Shown piece by piece: positions 40,311 through 49,293 of a DNA stretch of 64,000 nucleotides. The position numbers and the translations under genes were made by a program. The notes beneath the pieces were generated by a model that saw nothing but the letters and a program-made list of their open reading frames with translations, had not been told where the DNA came from and did not search any database. This DNA comes from Sphingomonas sp. Root241 (GTDB lineage Bacteria; Pseudomonadota; Alphaproteobacteria; Sphingomonadales; Sphingomonadaceae). The stretch is taken from NCBI RefSeq assembly GCF_001428865.1, contig NZ_LMIV01000003.1:3742-67741 (forward strand), written 5' to 3'. How positions within the stretch are numbered: the stretch's first letter is position 1; the number at the start of each line of letters is the position of its first letter.

Positions 40311-43300
40311 ATGCATTCTCGTCATATCCTCGGCTGCGGCGTTGCCGTGGTTGCGCTCGCGGTCGCCGTGCCGGCCTGTGCGCAGGAGCGCATCTTCGAC
40401 ATTCCGGCGCAGCCGGCGGTCCGTGCGATCCCGGAGCTCGCGCGTCAGGCGCAGGTGCAGATCGTTGCGCCGGCCCGCGACCTGCAGGGGATTTCGACGC
40501 CTGCGGTCAAAGGCCGGATGGACGTCCGCACGGCGCTTCGCCGTCTGATCGCCGGCACGCCGCTGCGGATCGACACCGACGATGGCCAGATCATCACACT
40601 GCGTTCTTCTTCCGGTGCATCGACGGGAGCCGGGCAGGTACAGCGCGCCGGTACCGGCAGCGTGCGCGGCCGCGTCTTCAACACCGCGACCGGCGAATAT
40701 GTCCGCAATGCTGAGGTCCGCGTCGAGGGCACGACGATCGGTGCGTTTTCCGATGACGATGGCGACTTTCGGCTGACCGGCGTGCCCGCCGGCGAAATGA
40801 CCGTCGTGGTCCGCTATACCGGTCTGGAGGAGGCACGTGCCGTCGCCAATGTCGTCGCCGGCGAGGTCGCGACGCTCGACATCCAGCTGCAGGCGCTGTC
40901 GGACACTGCCGAGCCAGCCGGCGTCAACGAGCTGGTGGTCACTGCGATCCGCTCGGGCCAGGCCAGCGCGATCATGGAGCGCCGCGCCGCGCCGAACGCC
41001 AAGAACGTCGTCGCCGCCGACAATTTCGGCGCGCTCACCATGGGTGACGTCGGCGAGTTCATGAAGAACATGCCGGGCATCTCGCTCGATTATACCGAGG
41101 TGGACGCCACCGCGGTGCGCATCGGCGGGCTCGACCCCAAATATTCGACCTTCACCACCGACGGTGCCCGCATGGCGACGGCGACCTCGAACAACAATAA
41201 CGGCCGCCAGAATTCGTTCGAGCAGATGTCGATCACCGGGATCGACTCGATCGAGCTCAACAACACGCTGACCGCGAGCATGGATGCCGATTCCCCGGGC
41301 GGCAACATCAACCTGCGCAGCAAATACGCCTTCCAGCGCAAGGGCCGCTTGCTGCGCTTCCAGCTGGGCGGCGTGGGCACCTCGGATTCGGGCCTGTCCT
41401 CGGCTTATTTCCCCGACGACAAGAAGCATGCGCGAATCTATCCCTCGGCGCAGATCGGTTACGCCGACGTCTTCCTGGACGGCACGCTCGGCGTGGCGTT
41501 CAATGCGAGCTACAACGCCAATTACGTCCAGCAGGACCGCATCCAGACCGACTGGTCGTATCTCGCGAACGGCCGGGTGATACCCTATCAGGTGATGTGG
41601 CGCCCGGGCCCGAAATTCACGCACCGCGAGGCGGCCAACCTCAGCGTCGACTATAAGGCCAGCGACAAGCTCACCCTCTCGCTGCGCAGCAATTACTCGT
41701 TCTACGACGTCGAATATTTCAACCAATACACCTTCCTGATCTTCGGAACGACGACGACGTCGCGCACCACCGCGGACTCGACGCCGACCCACATCGTGGT
41801 CAATCCGAACGGCACCAACACCCGGCTGCACACCCAATATTCGCACCGTTATGCCGGCACCCCGGCATGGCTGGTCGCGCCCAAGATCGAATATAAGGAC
41901 GACAGCTTCGAGGCAGTGCTGCGCGGCAGCTATTCGAGCTCCGAGTTCAACTTCCGCGACAACAGCAAGGGCTTCTTCCAGCGCACCGATAGCTGGCTGA
42001 CCCGGATCGGCTTCACGATGGACCGCCCCTCGACGGATTCCAACGAATGGACGCTGACCCAGACCGCGGGCCGTCCCTGGGGCGATCCAACCAGCTTCAA
42101 CCGCGACGACGATATCGGCAACAACATCCGCACGTCCGAATCCAATGCCGTGAACGAGATGTACGGCGGCAATCTCGACCTGAAGAAGAAGTTCGACGTC
42201 GCCGGCGTGCCGTTCACGCTGCTGGGCGGCGGCGGGGTGCGCCGGAACGACTGGCGCACCAATGAAGGGTCGTTCAACCAGTTCCAATATGTCGGCCCCA
42301 CCGGCGACCTTACCCAGAAGGCCCCCGAAGCGGTGATCCCCTGGACGCAGAACTACCAATTCCAGATGCTCGGCTTCGACGCCGGCAACATGAACGCGCA
42401 GAACTGGCGTGCCGACAGCAACTATGCGACCTACGACATCTTCAAGGCGCACCCGGAATATTTCGTCCCCGACACGGTGGGCAATCTGAAGCGCGACCTC
42501 GACAACAACAAGCGCGTCACGGAAGACGTCTTCGCCGGCTATTTCGAGGTGCGGGCGCGCACGGGCCGGGCGCGGTTCGATCTCGGCCTGCGCTACGAGA
42601 AGACCAAGACCGGCGCGAAGGTCGCCAATATCCGCCCAGTCAAGGACGTCACTGCGGCCGGCCTCTCGGTCAGCACGGTCGAGGGGCTGCTCTACCAGTA
42701 TAATGGGGGCACCTATTCGACGCGGCGCGGCGAGTATGACGACTGGTTCCTGAGCGGCGGGATCAAGTACGACTTCACCGACAATCTGGTCGGCCAGTTC
42801 GCCTACAGCCAGTCGATCCTCCGGCCGGATTACGGCAATCTCGGCGGCGTCGTCTCGGTCAATGACGACACCCAGATCGTCAGCGTGCCGAACACGCTGC
42901 TCAAGCCCGAGCATTCGACCAAATATTTCGCCGGGCTGCAATATTTCCTCGAGCCCTCCGGCGTGGTCGGCGTCTCCTATTACCGGCTCGACATCAAGGA
43001 CATGCAGGTCACCGGCATCACCGTCGATCCGGAGGATGTCGGCTACAGTTCGGGCGACTATCCCGGCTACATCTTCCGCAGCGCGCAGAACGCGCCGGGG
43101 ATCAGCACCAACGAAGGCGTGATCTTCGAATACGACCAGCAGTTCAGCTTCCTGCCCGGCGCGCTCAAGGGCTTCGGCATGCGCGCCTCGCTGACGATGA
43201 TCGACCCCGATGGCGAGCGGGTGAACATGCCCAAAAAGGCGGCGAACTGGGGCTTCCGCTACAGCCACAGCGGGTTCGATCTCCAACTCACCGGCAACTG

Positions 43301-43553
43301 GCAGGACAAATACCGCACCAGCGCGCTGAGCAACACGCCCACCACCGCCAACAACGGCATCCTTTACCACGCCCCGCGCGAGCTGTGGAACCTCAGCGCC
43401 AGCTACAAGATCGACAAGAATTTCGAAGTGATGCTGGCGGGGCGCAACATCTTCAACGCGCCCGACGTGATCTATTCGAACGTCCCTGGCCGGGTGCAGC
43501 AATACACGATCTACGGATCGATGTGGAACCTCGGGATCAAGGGCACTTTCTGA
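40311..43553 (+). CDS. TonB-dependent transducer-type receptor with STN domain
   Basis: The 1080-aa receptor has a signal peptide (cut near ACAQ, residue 25), a periplasmic secretin/TonB N-terminal (STN) domain (about 27-100), a carboxypeptidase-regulatory-like beta-sandwich (about 115-200, GSVRGRVFNTATGEYVRNAE), a plug (ELVVTAIRSGQ onward) and a barrel ending NLGIKGTF. The STN domain is the part that FecA-like transducers use to contact FecR, so this receptor should both transport and signal. Its stop codon overlaps the PhoD start (TGATG), so receptor and phosphatase are made from one message. Confidence 0.93.
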   Translation: MHSRHILGCGVAVVALAVAVPACAQERIFDIPAQPAVRAIPELARQAQVQIVAPARDLQGISTPAVKGRMDVRTALRRLIAGTPLRIDTDDGQIITLRSSSGASTGAGQVQRAGTGSVRGRVFNTATGEYVRNAEVRVEGTTIGAFSDDDGDFRLTGVPAGEMTVVVRYTGLEEARAVANVVAGEVATLDIQLQALSDTAEPAGVNELVVTAIRSGQASAIMERRAAPNAKNVVAADNFGALTMGDVGEFMKNMPGISLDYTEVDATAVRIGGLDPKYSTFTTDGARMATATSNNNNGRQNSFEQMSITGIDSIELNNTLTASMDADSPGGNINLRSKYAFQRKGRLLRFQLGGVGTSDSGLSSAYFPDDKKHARIYPSAQIGYADVFLDGTLGVAFNASYNANYVQQDRIQTDWSYLANGRVIPYQVMWRPGPKFTHREAANLSVDYKASDKLTLSLRSNYSFYDVEYFNQYTFLIFGTTTTSRTTADSTPTHIVVNPNGTNTRLHTQYSHRYAGTPAWLVAPKIEYKDDSFEAVLRGSYSSSEFNFRDNSKGFFQRTDSWLTRIGFTMDRPSTDSNEWTLTQTAGRPWGDPTSFNRDDDIGNNIRTSESNAVNEMYGGNLDLKKKFDVAGVPFTLLGGGGVRRNDWRTNEGSFNQFQYVGPTGDLTQKAPEAVIPWTQNYQFQMLGFDAGNMNAQNWRADSNYATYDIFKAHPEYFVPDTVGNLKRDLDNNKRVTEDVFAGYFEVRARTGRARFDLGLRYEKTKTGAKVANIRPVKDVTAAGLSVSTVEGLLYQYNGGTYSTRRGEYDDWFLSGGIKYDFTDNLVGQFAYSQSILRPDYGNLGGVVSVNDDTQIVSVPNTLLKPEHSTKYFAGLQYFLEPSGVVGVSYYRLDIKDMQVTGITVDPEDVGYSSGDYPGYIFRSAQNAPGISTNEGVIFEYDQQFSFLPGALKGFGMRASLTMIDPDGERVNMPKKAANWGFRYSHSGFDLQLTGNWQDKYRTSALSNTPTTANNGILYHAPRELWNLSASYKIDKNFEVMLAGRNIFNAPDVIYSNVPGRVQQYTIYGSMWNLGIKGTF

Positions 43554-45184
43554 TGGCACTCAATATCGATCGCCGCAGTCTCATCGTCGGCGCAGGTCTC
43601 GGGCTGGGCGCGCTCGTGCTGCCCGCGGGCAGGGGCCTCGCGCAGCAGATCCTTGGCGCGAAGGGCTTCACGCACAATGTGGCGAGCGGCGAGCCCGGCC
43701 CCGACTCCATGCTGCTATGGACGCGCTACGTGCCCGCAGTGGGTGACAATGCGATCCGGCTCGACGCCGAGGTGGCGCTCGATCGGGATTTCACCCGGCC
43801 GATATCGGGCGGCAGCGTGCAAACCGGTCCGTGGCGCGACTGGACCGCGAAGATCACCGTGGACGGGCTGAAGCCGGGAACCGTCTATTGGTACCGCTTC
43901 GTCGCGCCGGACGGCAGCAAGTCGCCGGTGGGGCGCACCAAGACGCTGCCGGTGGGCGATGCCGGCCGCTTCGGGCTGGGCGTCTTCTCCTGCTCGAACC
44001 TGCCGTACGGCTGGTTCAACGCCTATGCCCACGCCGCCGCGCGATCCGATCTCGATCTTTGGCTGCATGTCGGCGACTATATCTACGAATATGGCACGCC
44101 GGCAGCGACCGACCTGCGGGTGCTGAACGAGCGCACGCTAGCGCCGGGGCACGAGATCCTCGCCATCGCAGACTACCGCATGCGTTATGCCTGTTACCGC
44201 GCGGATCCCGATCTCCAGCGCCTGCACCAGATGGCGCCGATGGTGGCGTTCTGGGACGATCATGAATCGAGCAACGACAGCTGGGAAGGCGGCGCGCAGA
44301 ACCACCAGCCGGCGAAGGAAGGCGATTGGAACCTGCGCCGCGCCGCCGCGATGCAGGTCTATCGCGAATGGCTGCCGGTATCGGACGAGCCGTGGAAGGC
44401 CTATCCGATCGGCACGCTCGCGACGCTCTATCGCACCGAATCCCGTTTGCTCGGGCGCACCCGGCCGGCCGATATCGATGCCGCCTACAGAGCGAGCGAT
44501 TCCGACGCCGCGCTCAAGGCGTTCCGCGACGGCATCTGGCACGATCCCTCGGCGACGATGCTCGGCTCGACCCAGGAGAGCTGGCTGGCGCATGCGTTCA
44601 AGGCCAATGCGCGCTCCACCGCCTGGCAGTTGGTCGGCATGGCGACGATCATCGGTCGCACCGTGATGCCCCAGGACGCGGTGAGCTGGCTGCGCCCCGA
44701 CACGAGTGAGAAGAGCGTCGCCAGCTTCCGGAACAACGCCCGCGCCGGCAAGCTCGGCCTGCCGATGTGGATGGACCGCTGGGACGGCTATCCGGCGGCG
44801 CGTTCGCGGCTGCTCGAGGCGGCGCAGCAGGCCGACGCGAACCTCGTGATGCTCTCCGGCGACAGCCACAACGCCTGGGCGTACGCACTGGTGGAGGACG
44901 GTCGACCCGCCGGCGTCGAGTTCGCCGGCCACGCCGTCACCTCCCAGGGCATGGAGGGCAGCATGGCGGCCGATCCCGCGACGGTCGCGCAAGGCTTCAT
45001 TGCCGCCAATCCCGAGCTCAAATGGGCGGACACCAGCCGGCGCGGGTACATGATGATCGAAGTCACGCCGCAGCGCGTTACCGGCGAATGGCTGTTCCTG
45101 CAGACGATCAAGGCGCGCAGCACCAGCATTGCGGGGTCGCACCGCATGCAGGTCGAGCGCGGGCGGAAGGTTTTCGCGAGCTAG
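43553..45184 (+). CDS. phoD: PhoD-like alkaline phosphatase/phosphodiesterase
   Basis: The 543-aa protein starts with a twin-arginine signal (RRSLIVGAGLGLGALVLP), as PhoD enzymes do because they fold with metals before export. An N-terminal Fn3-like domain (about 35-135) is followed by the metallophosphatase domain with FSCSNLPYGWFNAY, VGDYIYEYG, FWDDHESSNDSW and LSGDSHNAWAY, which carry the Ca/Fe ligands. It releases phosphate from phosphomono- or diesters in the periplasm or outside. ATG 43553 overlaps the TBDR stop by one base. This links phosphoester cleavage to the sigma/FecR/receptor system. Confidence 0.9.
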   Translation: MALNIDRRSLIVGAGLGLGALVLPAGRGLAQQILGAKGFTHNVASGEPGPDSMLLWTRYVPAVGDNAIRLDAEVALDRDFTRPISGGSVQTGPWRDWTAKITVDGLKPGTVYWYRFVAPDGSKSPVGRTKTLPVGDAGRFGLGVFSCSNLPYGWFNAYAHAAARSDLDLWLHVGDYIYEYGTPAATDLRVLNERTLAPGHEILAIADYRMRYACYRADPDLQRLHQMAPMVAFWDDHESSNDSWEGGAQNHQPAKEGDWNLRRAAAMQVYREWLPVSDEPWKAYPIGTLATLYRTESRLLGRTRPADIDAAYRASDSDAALKAFRDGIWHDPSATMLGSTQESWLAHAFKANARSTAWQLVGMATIIGRTVMPQDAVSWLRPDTSEKSVASFRNNARAGKLGLPMWMDRWDGYPAARSRLLEAAQQADANLVMLSGDSHNAWAYALVEDGRPAGVEFAGHAVTSQGMEGSMAADPATVAQGFIAANPELKWADTSRRGYMMIEVTPQRVTGEWLFLQTIKARSTSIAGSHRMQVERGRKVFAS

Positions 45185-45209
45185 GTCGGATACAACTCGT
45201 TTGGAGCTG

Positions 45210-45306
45210 TTCCCCGGCGAAGGCCGGGGCCCAGTTTCGATGGGCTTGAGACGGCATCCCGTCCTCGTCGGCGACTCTCGACTGGGCCCCGGCCTCCGCC
45301 GGGGAA
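45210..45306. repeat. Inverted repeat, family C (terminator-like)
   Basis: Arms 45210-45235 and 45281-45306 (TTCCCCGGCGAAGGCCGGGG plus CCCAGT) pair with one mismatch in 26 bp around a 45-bp loop. It lies just after phoD and before the alginate locus, a natural boundary and possible terminator. Confidence 0.8.
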
Positions 45307-45375
45307 TACAAGTGCTTTAACGCAGCTGGATCAATCCCCATGGCTCAGCGAGGGGTTTGCACCTGCCTGCTTAAC

Positions 45376-45386
45376 TGGTATGACAA
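45376..45386. promoter_or_regulatory. Candidate GntR/FadR-type operator before the regulator gene
   Basis: TGGT-ATG-ACAA differs by one base from the FadR-subfamily pattern TGGTNNNACCA. It is 24 bp upstream of the GntR start, a position suited to autoregulation. Confidence 0.35.
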
Positions 45387-45410
45387 TCCGGAATTTCCTT
45401 GGGGCAGGCA

Positions 45411-46157
45411 ATGGCGGATCGTCGACTTTTTCAGGGCATTACCGAGCGGATCATCGCGCTGATCGAAGATGGCAGCTTCCCGGTGGGTTCGCGGCTTCCT
45501 GGCGAGCGCGAGCTCTCGGAGCGTTTCGGCGTCAGCCGGGTCACGATCCGCGAGGCGGAGATCGCGCTGCAGGCCGCAGGCTGGGTGCGGATCAAGACCG
45601 GCTCGGGCGTCTATGTCCTCGATCGCCCCGCCAGCGCGCAATCCGCGCTGCCGACGGTCAGCGCCTTCGAGCTCACCGAGGCGCGCTCGCTGTTCGAGGC
45701 CGAGGCCGCGGCGCTCGCCGCGCCGATCATTTCCGAGGACGATCTCGACAAATTGGACGGCCTGCTCGCGATCATGGCCGACGAGTCGCTGGACGAGGAT
45801 GCGATCAGCGCCGCCGACCGCGATTTCCATATGACCATCGCTTCCGCCTCCGGGAATCGCGCGATCATCCACGTCGTCGGTTCGATGTGGCAGCTGCGCA
45901 CCGAATTGCCCGAAGTGCGCGAAAGCCATACCGCCGTGTGCCGGCAGGACGCGCAGGCGCGCCAGGCCGAGCATGCCGAGATCGTCGCCGCGCTGCGCGA
46001 CCGAGACGTCAACGCGGCCCGGCTCGCGATGCGGCGCCATTTCAACCGGCTGCTCGAATCGATGCTGAGCGCCGCCGAGGAGCGCGCATTGCAGGAATTG
46101 CAGCAGCGATCGGCGCAGAGCCGCGAGCGTTTCCTTCTCAGCGCGAGGCTTGGCTAG
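45411..46157 (+). CDS. FadR-subfamily GntR regulator of the alginate locus
   Basis: The 248-aa protein has a GntR winged helix (about 5-72: FPVGSRLPGERELSERFGVSRVTIREAEI-type, key residues RLPGERELSERFGVSR) and an all-helical FCD ligand domain (about 90-225) with the metal-site His in RDFHMTIA and the C-terminal EHAEIVAALRDRD. FCD regulators bind small carboxylates; here the likely ligand is DEH, KDG or another uronate. ATG 45411 follows GGGGCAGGC. It stands first and in the same direction as the TBDR-lyase operon. Confidence 0.88.
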   Translation: MADRRLFQGITERIIALIEDGSFPVGSRLPGERELSERFGVSRVTIREAEIALQAAGWVRIKTGSGVYVLDRPASAQSALPTVSAFELTEARSLFEAEAAALAAPIISEDDLDKLDGLLAIMADESLDEDAISAADRDFHMTIASASGNRAIIHVVGSMWQLRTELPEVRESHTAVCRQDAQARQAEHAEIVAALRDRDVNAARLAMRRHFNRLLESMLSAAEERALQELQQRSAQSRERFLLSARLG

Positions 46158-46163
46158 CACTTC

Positions 46164-46199
46164 ATACCAATTTTTCTATACCAATTACCGAACCAATTT
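46164..46199. promoter_or_regulatory. Three direct repeats of ACCAATT upstream of the alginate TBDR
   Basis: ATACCAATTT (46164), ATACCAATTA (46178) and GAACCAATTT (46190) are near-identical half-sites 14 and 12 bp apart, in an A+T-rich strip directly after the GntR gene. ACCA is the half-site of FadR-type operators. The array ends 22 bp before the -35 element. Confidence 0.5.
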
Positions 46200-46221
46200 G
46201 CGCCTATTGGCGGCAAAGTGG

Positions 46222-46249
46222 TTGACAATAAATCCATGCCAGATATTTC
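46222..46249 (+). promoter_or_regulatory. Predicted sigma-70-type promoter of the alginate operon
   Basis: TTGACA (46222-46227), 16 bp, then TATTTC (46244-46249). The -35 is perfect and the -10 is fair. Transcription from about 46256 leaves a 37-nt leader carrying GGGAGGA before ATG 46293. Confidence 0.5.
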
Positions 46250-46292
46250 TCTCCGCAAGGACCAACAGGTCCAGGACTCGGGGAGGATTGCA

Positions 46293-49286
46293 ATGAACAT
46301 GAGCCGGACCGCCAAGCCGGGATCGCGTTGGCTGCCGTCGGCGGCAGGCGCCGTATCGCTGCTGATCGCAGCATCGCCGCTGGCATTGGCGCAGGCGCAG
46401 ACCGCGCCGCAGGACGACGCCGCGGTCGCGGCCGACGCCACCCCGCAGGCCGGCGATGGGCAAACCACGGAAGAGGCGATTGTCGTGACCGGCGTTCGTG
46501 CGTCGATCCAGTCGTCGATCCAGGCGAAGCGGAACGAGACGATCATCTCCGATTCGCTCTCGGCGGCGGATATCGACGGGCTTCCCGCGACCAATCTGGG
46601 CGATGCGATCGCCACCATCCCCGGCGCCACCACCCACCGCGAAAAGGGCGCCGCCTCGGAGATCGCCGTCGGCGGGCTCGGGCCGTTCCTCAGCAGCATC
46701 AGCGTCAATGGGCGCGAGACGACGACCGGCAACGGCAAGCGCTCGGTCAATTTCTATCTCTTCCCCTCGGAGCTGATCAATTCGGTCGCGGTCAACAAGA
46801 CCCAGCGCGCCGATCTGATCGAAGGCGGCACTTCGGGCACGATCGATTCCCGCACCTTGAAGCCACTCGACAAGGCGAAGCGCCAGATCACGCTCAGCGC
46901 GCGCGGCATCCTGACCGGTTACGATCACAAGCTCGACGATCCCTCGGGGCTCGGCGTCCGCCTGACCGGCAGCTATGTCGACCAGTTCGATCTCGGCGCG
47001 GCGGGCGAGCTCGGCGTGATCTTCGGCGTGCAATATCAGCGCAGCAATTCGCCCGAGGAACTGCTCGGCGGCGGCACCACCTGGAATGCGTGCCGCGGCG
47101 ACGTGGCCTATACCGCGACCCAGACCTGCACCGCGATCACGCCGCAGACTTATGGCACCGCGGCGGTGCCGGCGAACACGCCTTATTATCTGGCGACGAC
47201 CAGCCGCAACAACATCCAGTTCGATACCGGCGACGAGCGACTGGCATGGATCGGCGGGCTTCAATGGAAGTCGCCGACCGGCGTCGAAGTCAATTTCGAC
47301 GTCGAGCTCTCGGACTATAATTTCAACGAGACGCGGCAGATCTTCGGCCTGTCCGAGACCACGCGCGGCATGCAGAATGTCGTGTTCGGGCCCGATCACA
47401 TCCTGCAATCCTATACGGGCAACAGCTTTGGCGAAGTGACGCCGACCTACCGCATTCAGGACGAGACCTATCGCGGCGGCGGGCTCAACGTCTCGATCCC
47501 GGTGACCGAGACTTTCCGGATCAGCGCCGATGCCTCGTTGTCGCGCACCCGGCGCGAGCGGATGGATCGTTCGGTGCGGTTGCGCACCAGCGCGACCGAC
47601 ATCAACGGCGCCGTCGTTCCCGGCGTCACCACCGGATCCAGCGGCGGGCGGATCGGTTACAGCTTCGAGAATTTCCCGGACGGCACGCAATCGGTCCTGC
47701 TCAATCCGGCGTTCGACGTGAGCGATGCGGACAATTTCAGTGCCGCCGCGCGCGTTCGCCGCGACGATCAGACGCGCTGGCACGAGAATGAGGCGGGCCG
47801 GCTCGACATGCACTGGACGCCCGAGAGCGGCTGGCTGCGCGCGCTCGATTTCGGCGGCCGCGTCTCCGAGATGCGCTATCGCAGCGTGGAATCCGACCGC
47901 CGCGAGTATAATTTCAACGTCGCCAACACTGCCTCGGCCTTCAACGGCGCGCCCGGCACCTACAATGTGCTGCTCTCGACCATGGCTGCGGCGAACCGCG
48001 CCTGCCGGGTGGACTTCCCGCAGAGCGACTATCTCTCGGGCGATCGCGACAATGCGATCAACAATTGGGCGAGCTTCGACCCGGTCTGCCTGATGCAGAA
48101 TTTCATCGGCACCGAGGATCCCGGGCTCAGCGCCGATACCCGCAGCATCGGCAACCGCAATATCGAGGAAGACACCAAGGCCGCTTATGTGATGGCGAGC
48201 TTCGGCGGCGATCTCGGCAGCCTGCCGGTCAGCGGCAATGTCGGGCTGCGCTATGTCTCGACCGACGTGCTCTCGCGCGGGTTGCGCGGCGGGTTCAACG
48301 TCGTCAACAACGGCAACGGCACGATCAGCCTCGTCTCGAACGGCCAGTTCGATCCGCTGATCGACACTTATGCCTATGACAAATGGCTACCGAGCCTGAA
48401 CCTCTCCTTCGATGCGTCGGAGAAGTTCAAGGTCCGCGCGGCGGTGTCGCGTTCGATGACCAAGCCCGATCCGGCTTCGCTCGCCAATGGCCGCACCTTC
48501 GCGCTCGACGCGTCGCAGACCTCCTTCCCGGACGTGCGCTCGGCCATTTCGTCGATCACCGCCTCGGGCAATCCGCGCAGCAATCCGCTGATGTCGTGGA
48601 ACTACGATCTGTCGCTCGAATATTATCTCAATCGCGATTCGGTCTTCTCGCTGCGCCTGTTCCACAAGACCTTCCAGGGCGGCTATGTGAACGTGCTGCA
48701 GGATGAGAGCTACACGATCGGCGGACAGACCTTCACAGTGCCGGTGACGGTGCTCCAGTCGAGCGAAGAGACTCACAACATCAACGGTTTCGAGGTGTCG
48801 GCGAGCTATCGCGCCTCGTTCCTGCCCAGCCCGTTCAACGGCCTCGGCTTTCGCGGCAGTTGGGCTTATGCCGACAGCGATTACGAGCAGGAGGATCTGC
48901 GGCTCGGCGATCAGGTCAACCCGGCGACGGGGCAGGCCTATGAAGGGCTGGTCGATCCGGTCGGCATCTTCGGCCTGTCGAAGCACGTCGTCACCGCGGC
49001 GCCCTATTTCCAGTCAGGCGGGTTCGAGATTTCGGCGATCTACAAATCCCGCTCGGCTTATTATCAGCAGTTCGTCGGCGATCCGTCGCAGAACCGCATG
49101 GTGCGGGACGAGGGCACGGTCGATCTCAATCTGCGCTATCGCCTGAACAGGAGCGTCGTGCTGCAGTTCCAGGGGACCAACATCACCGATACACCGCGCT
49201 ATCAGGACATGCCGATCCTCGGCAGCTTCCGCGAGGCGAGCTATTATGGCCCGACCTATTTCCTCGGCGCGACGCTCCAGTTCTGA
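46293..49286 (+). CDS. TonB-dependent receptor of the alginate locus
   Basis: The 997-aa outer-membrane receptor has a signal peptide ending near ALAQAQ (about residue 34), a TonB-box-like AIVVTGVRASIQSSIQAKRNE, a plug (LPATNLGDAIATIPGATTHR, VNKTQRADLIEGGTSGTIDS) and a barrel ending FLGATLQF. ATG 46293 follows GGGAGGA. It is 7 bp ahead of the PL6 lyase gene and so belongs to the same message; it probably imports alginate oligosaccharides or polymer into the periplasm. Confidence 0.93.
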   Translation: MNMSRTAKPGSRWLPSAAGAVSLLIAASPLALAQAQTAPQDDAAVAADATPQAGDGQTTEEAIVVTGVRASIQSSIQAKRNETIISDSLSAADIDGLPATNLGDAIATIPGATTHREKGAASEIAVGGLGPFLSSISVNGRETTTGNGKRSVNFYLFPSELINSVAVNKTQRADLIEGGTSGTIDSRTLKPLDKAKRQITLSARGILTGYDHKLDDPSGLGVRLTGSYVDQFDLGAAGELGVIFGVQYQRSNSPEELLGGGTTWNACRGDVAYTATQTCTAITPQTYGTAAVPANTPYYLATTSRNNIQFDTGDERLAWIGGLQWKSPTGVEVNFDVELSDYNFNETRQIFGLSETTRGMQNVVFGPDHILQSYTGNSFGEVTPTYRIQDETYRGGGLNVSIPVTETFRISADASLSRTRRERMDRSVRLRTSATDINGAVVPGVTTGSSGGRIGYSFENFPDGTQSVLLNPAFDVSDADNFSAAARVRRDDQTRWHENEAGRLDMHWTPESGWLRALDFGGRVSEMRYRSVESDRREYNFNVANTASAFNGAPGTYNVLLSTMAAANRACRVDFPQSDYLSGDRDNAINNWASFDPVCLMQNFIGTEDPGLSADTRSIGNRNIEEDTKAAYVMASFGGDLGSLPVSGNVGLRYVSTDVLSRGLRGGFNVVNNGNGTISLVSNGQFDPLIDTYAYDKWLPSLNLSFDASEKFKVRAAVSRSMTKPDPASLANGRTFALDASQTSFPDVRSAISSITASGNPRSNPLMSWNYDLSLEYYLNRDSVFSLRLFHKTFQGGYVNVLQDESYTIGGQTFTVPVTVLQSSEETHNINGFEVSASYRASFLPSPFNGLGFRGSWAYADSDYEQEDLRLGDQVNPATGQAYEGLVDPVGIFGLSKHVVTAAPYFQSGGFEISAIYKSRSAYYQQFVGDPSQNRMVRDEGTVDLNLRYRLNRSVVLQFQGTNITDTPRYQDMPILGSFREASYYGPTYFLGATLQF

Positions 49287-49293
49287 CGCACGC

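Noticed and set aside
40197..43559. A 1120-residue open frame antisense to the STN-type TBDR
   Set aside because: It is the mirror of a real receptor in high-G+C DNA; its translation is rich in Arg, Asp, Val and Ala with no domain, and the plus-strand frame has a signal peptide, STN, plug and barrel.
46185..47813. A 542-residue minus-strand frame over the alginate TBDR
   Set aside because: Antisense shadow without motifs; it would also cover the predicted operon promoter.
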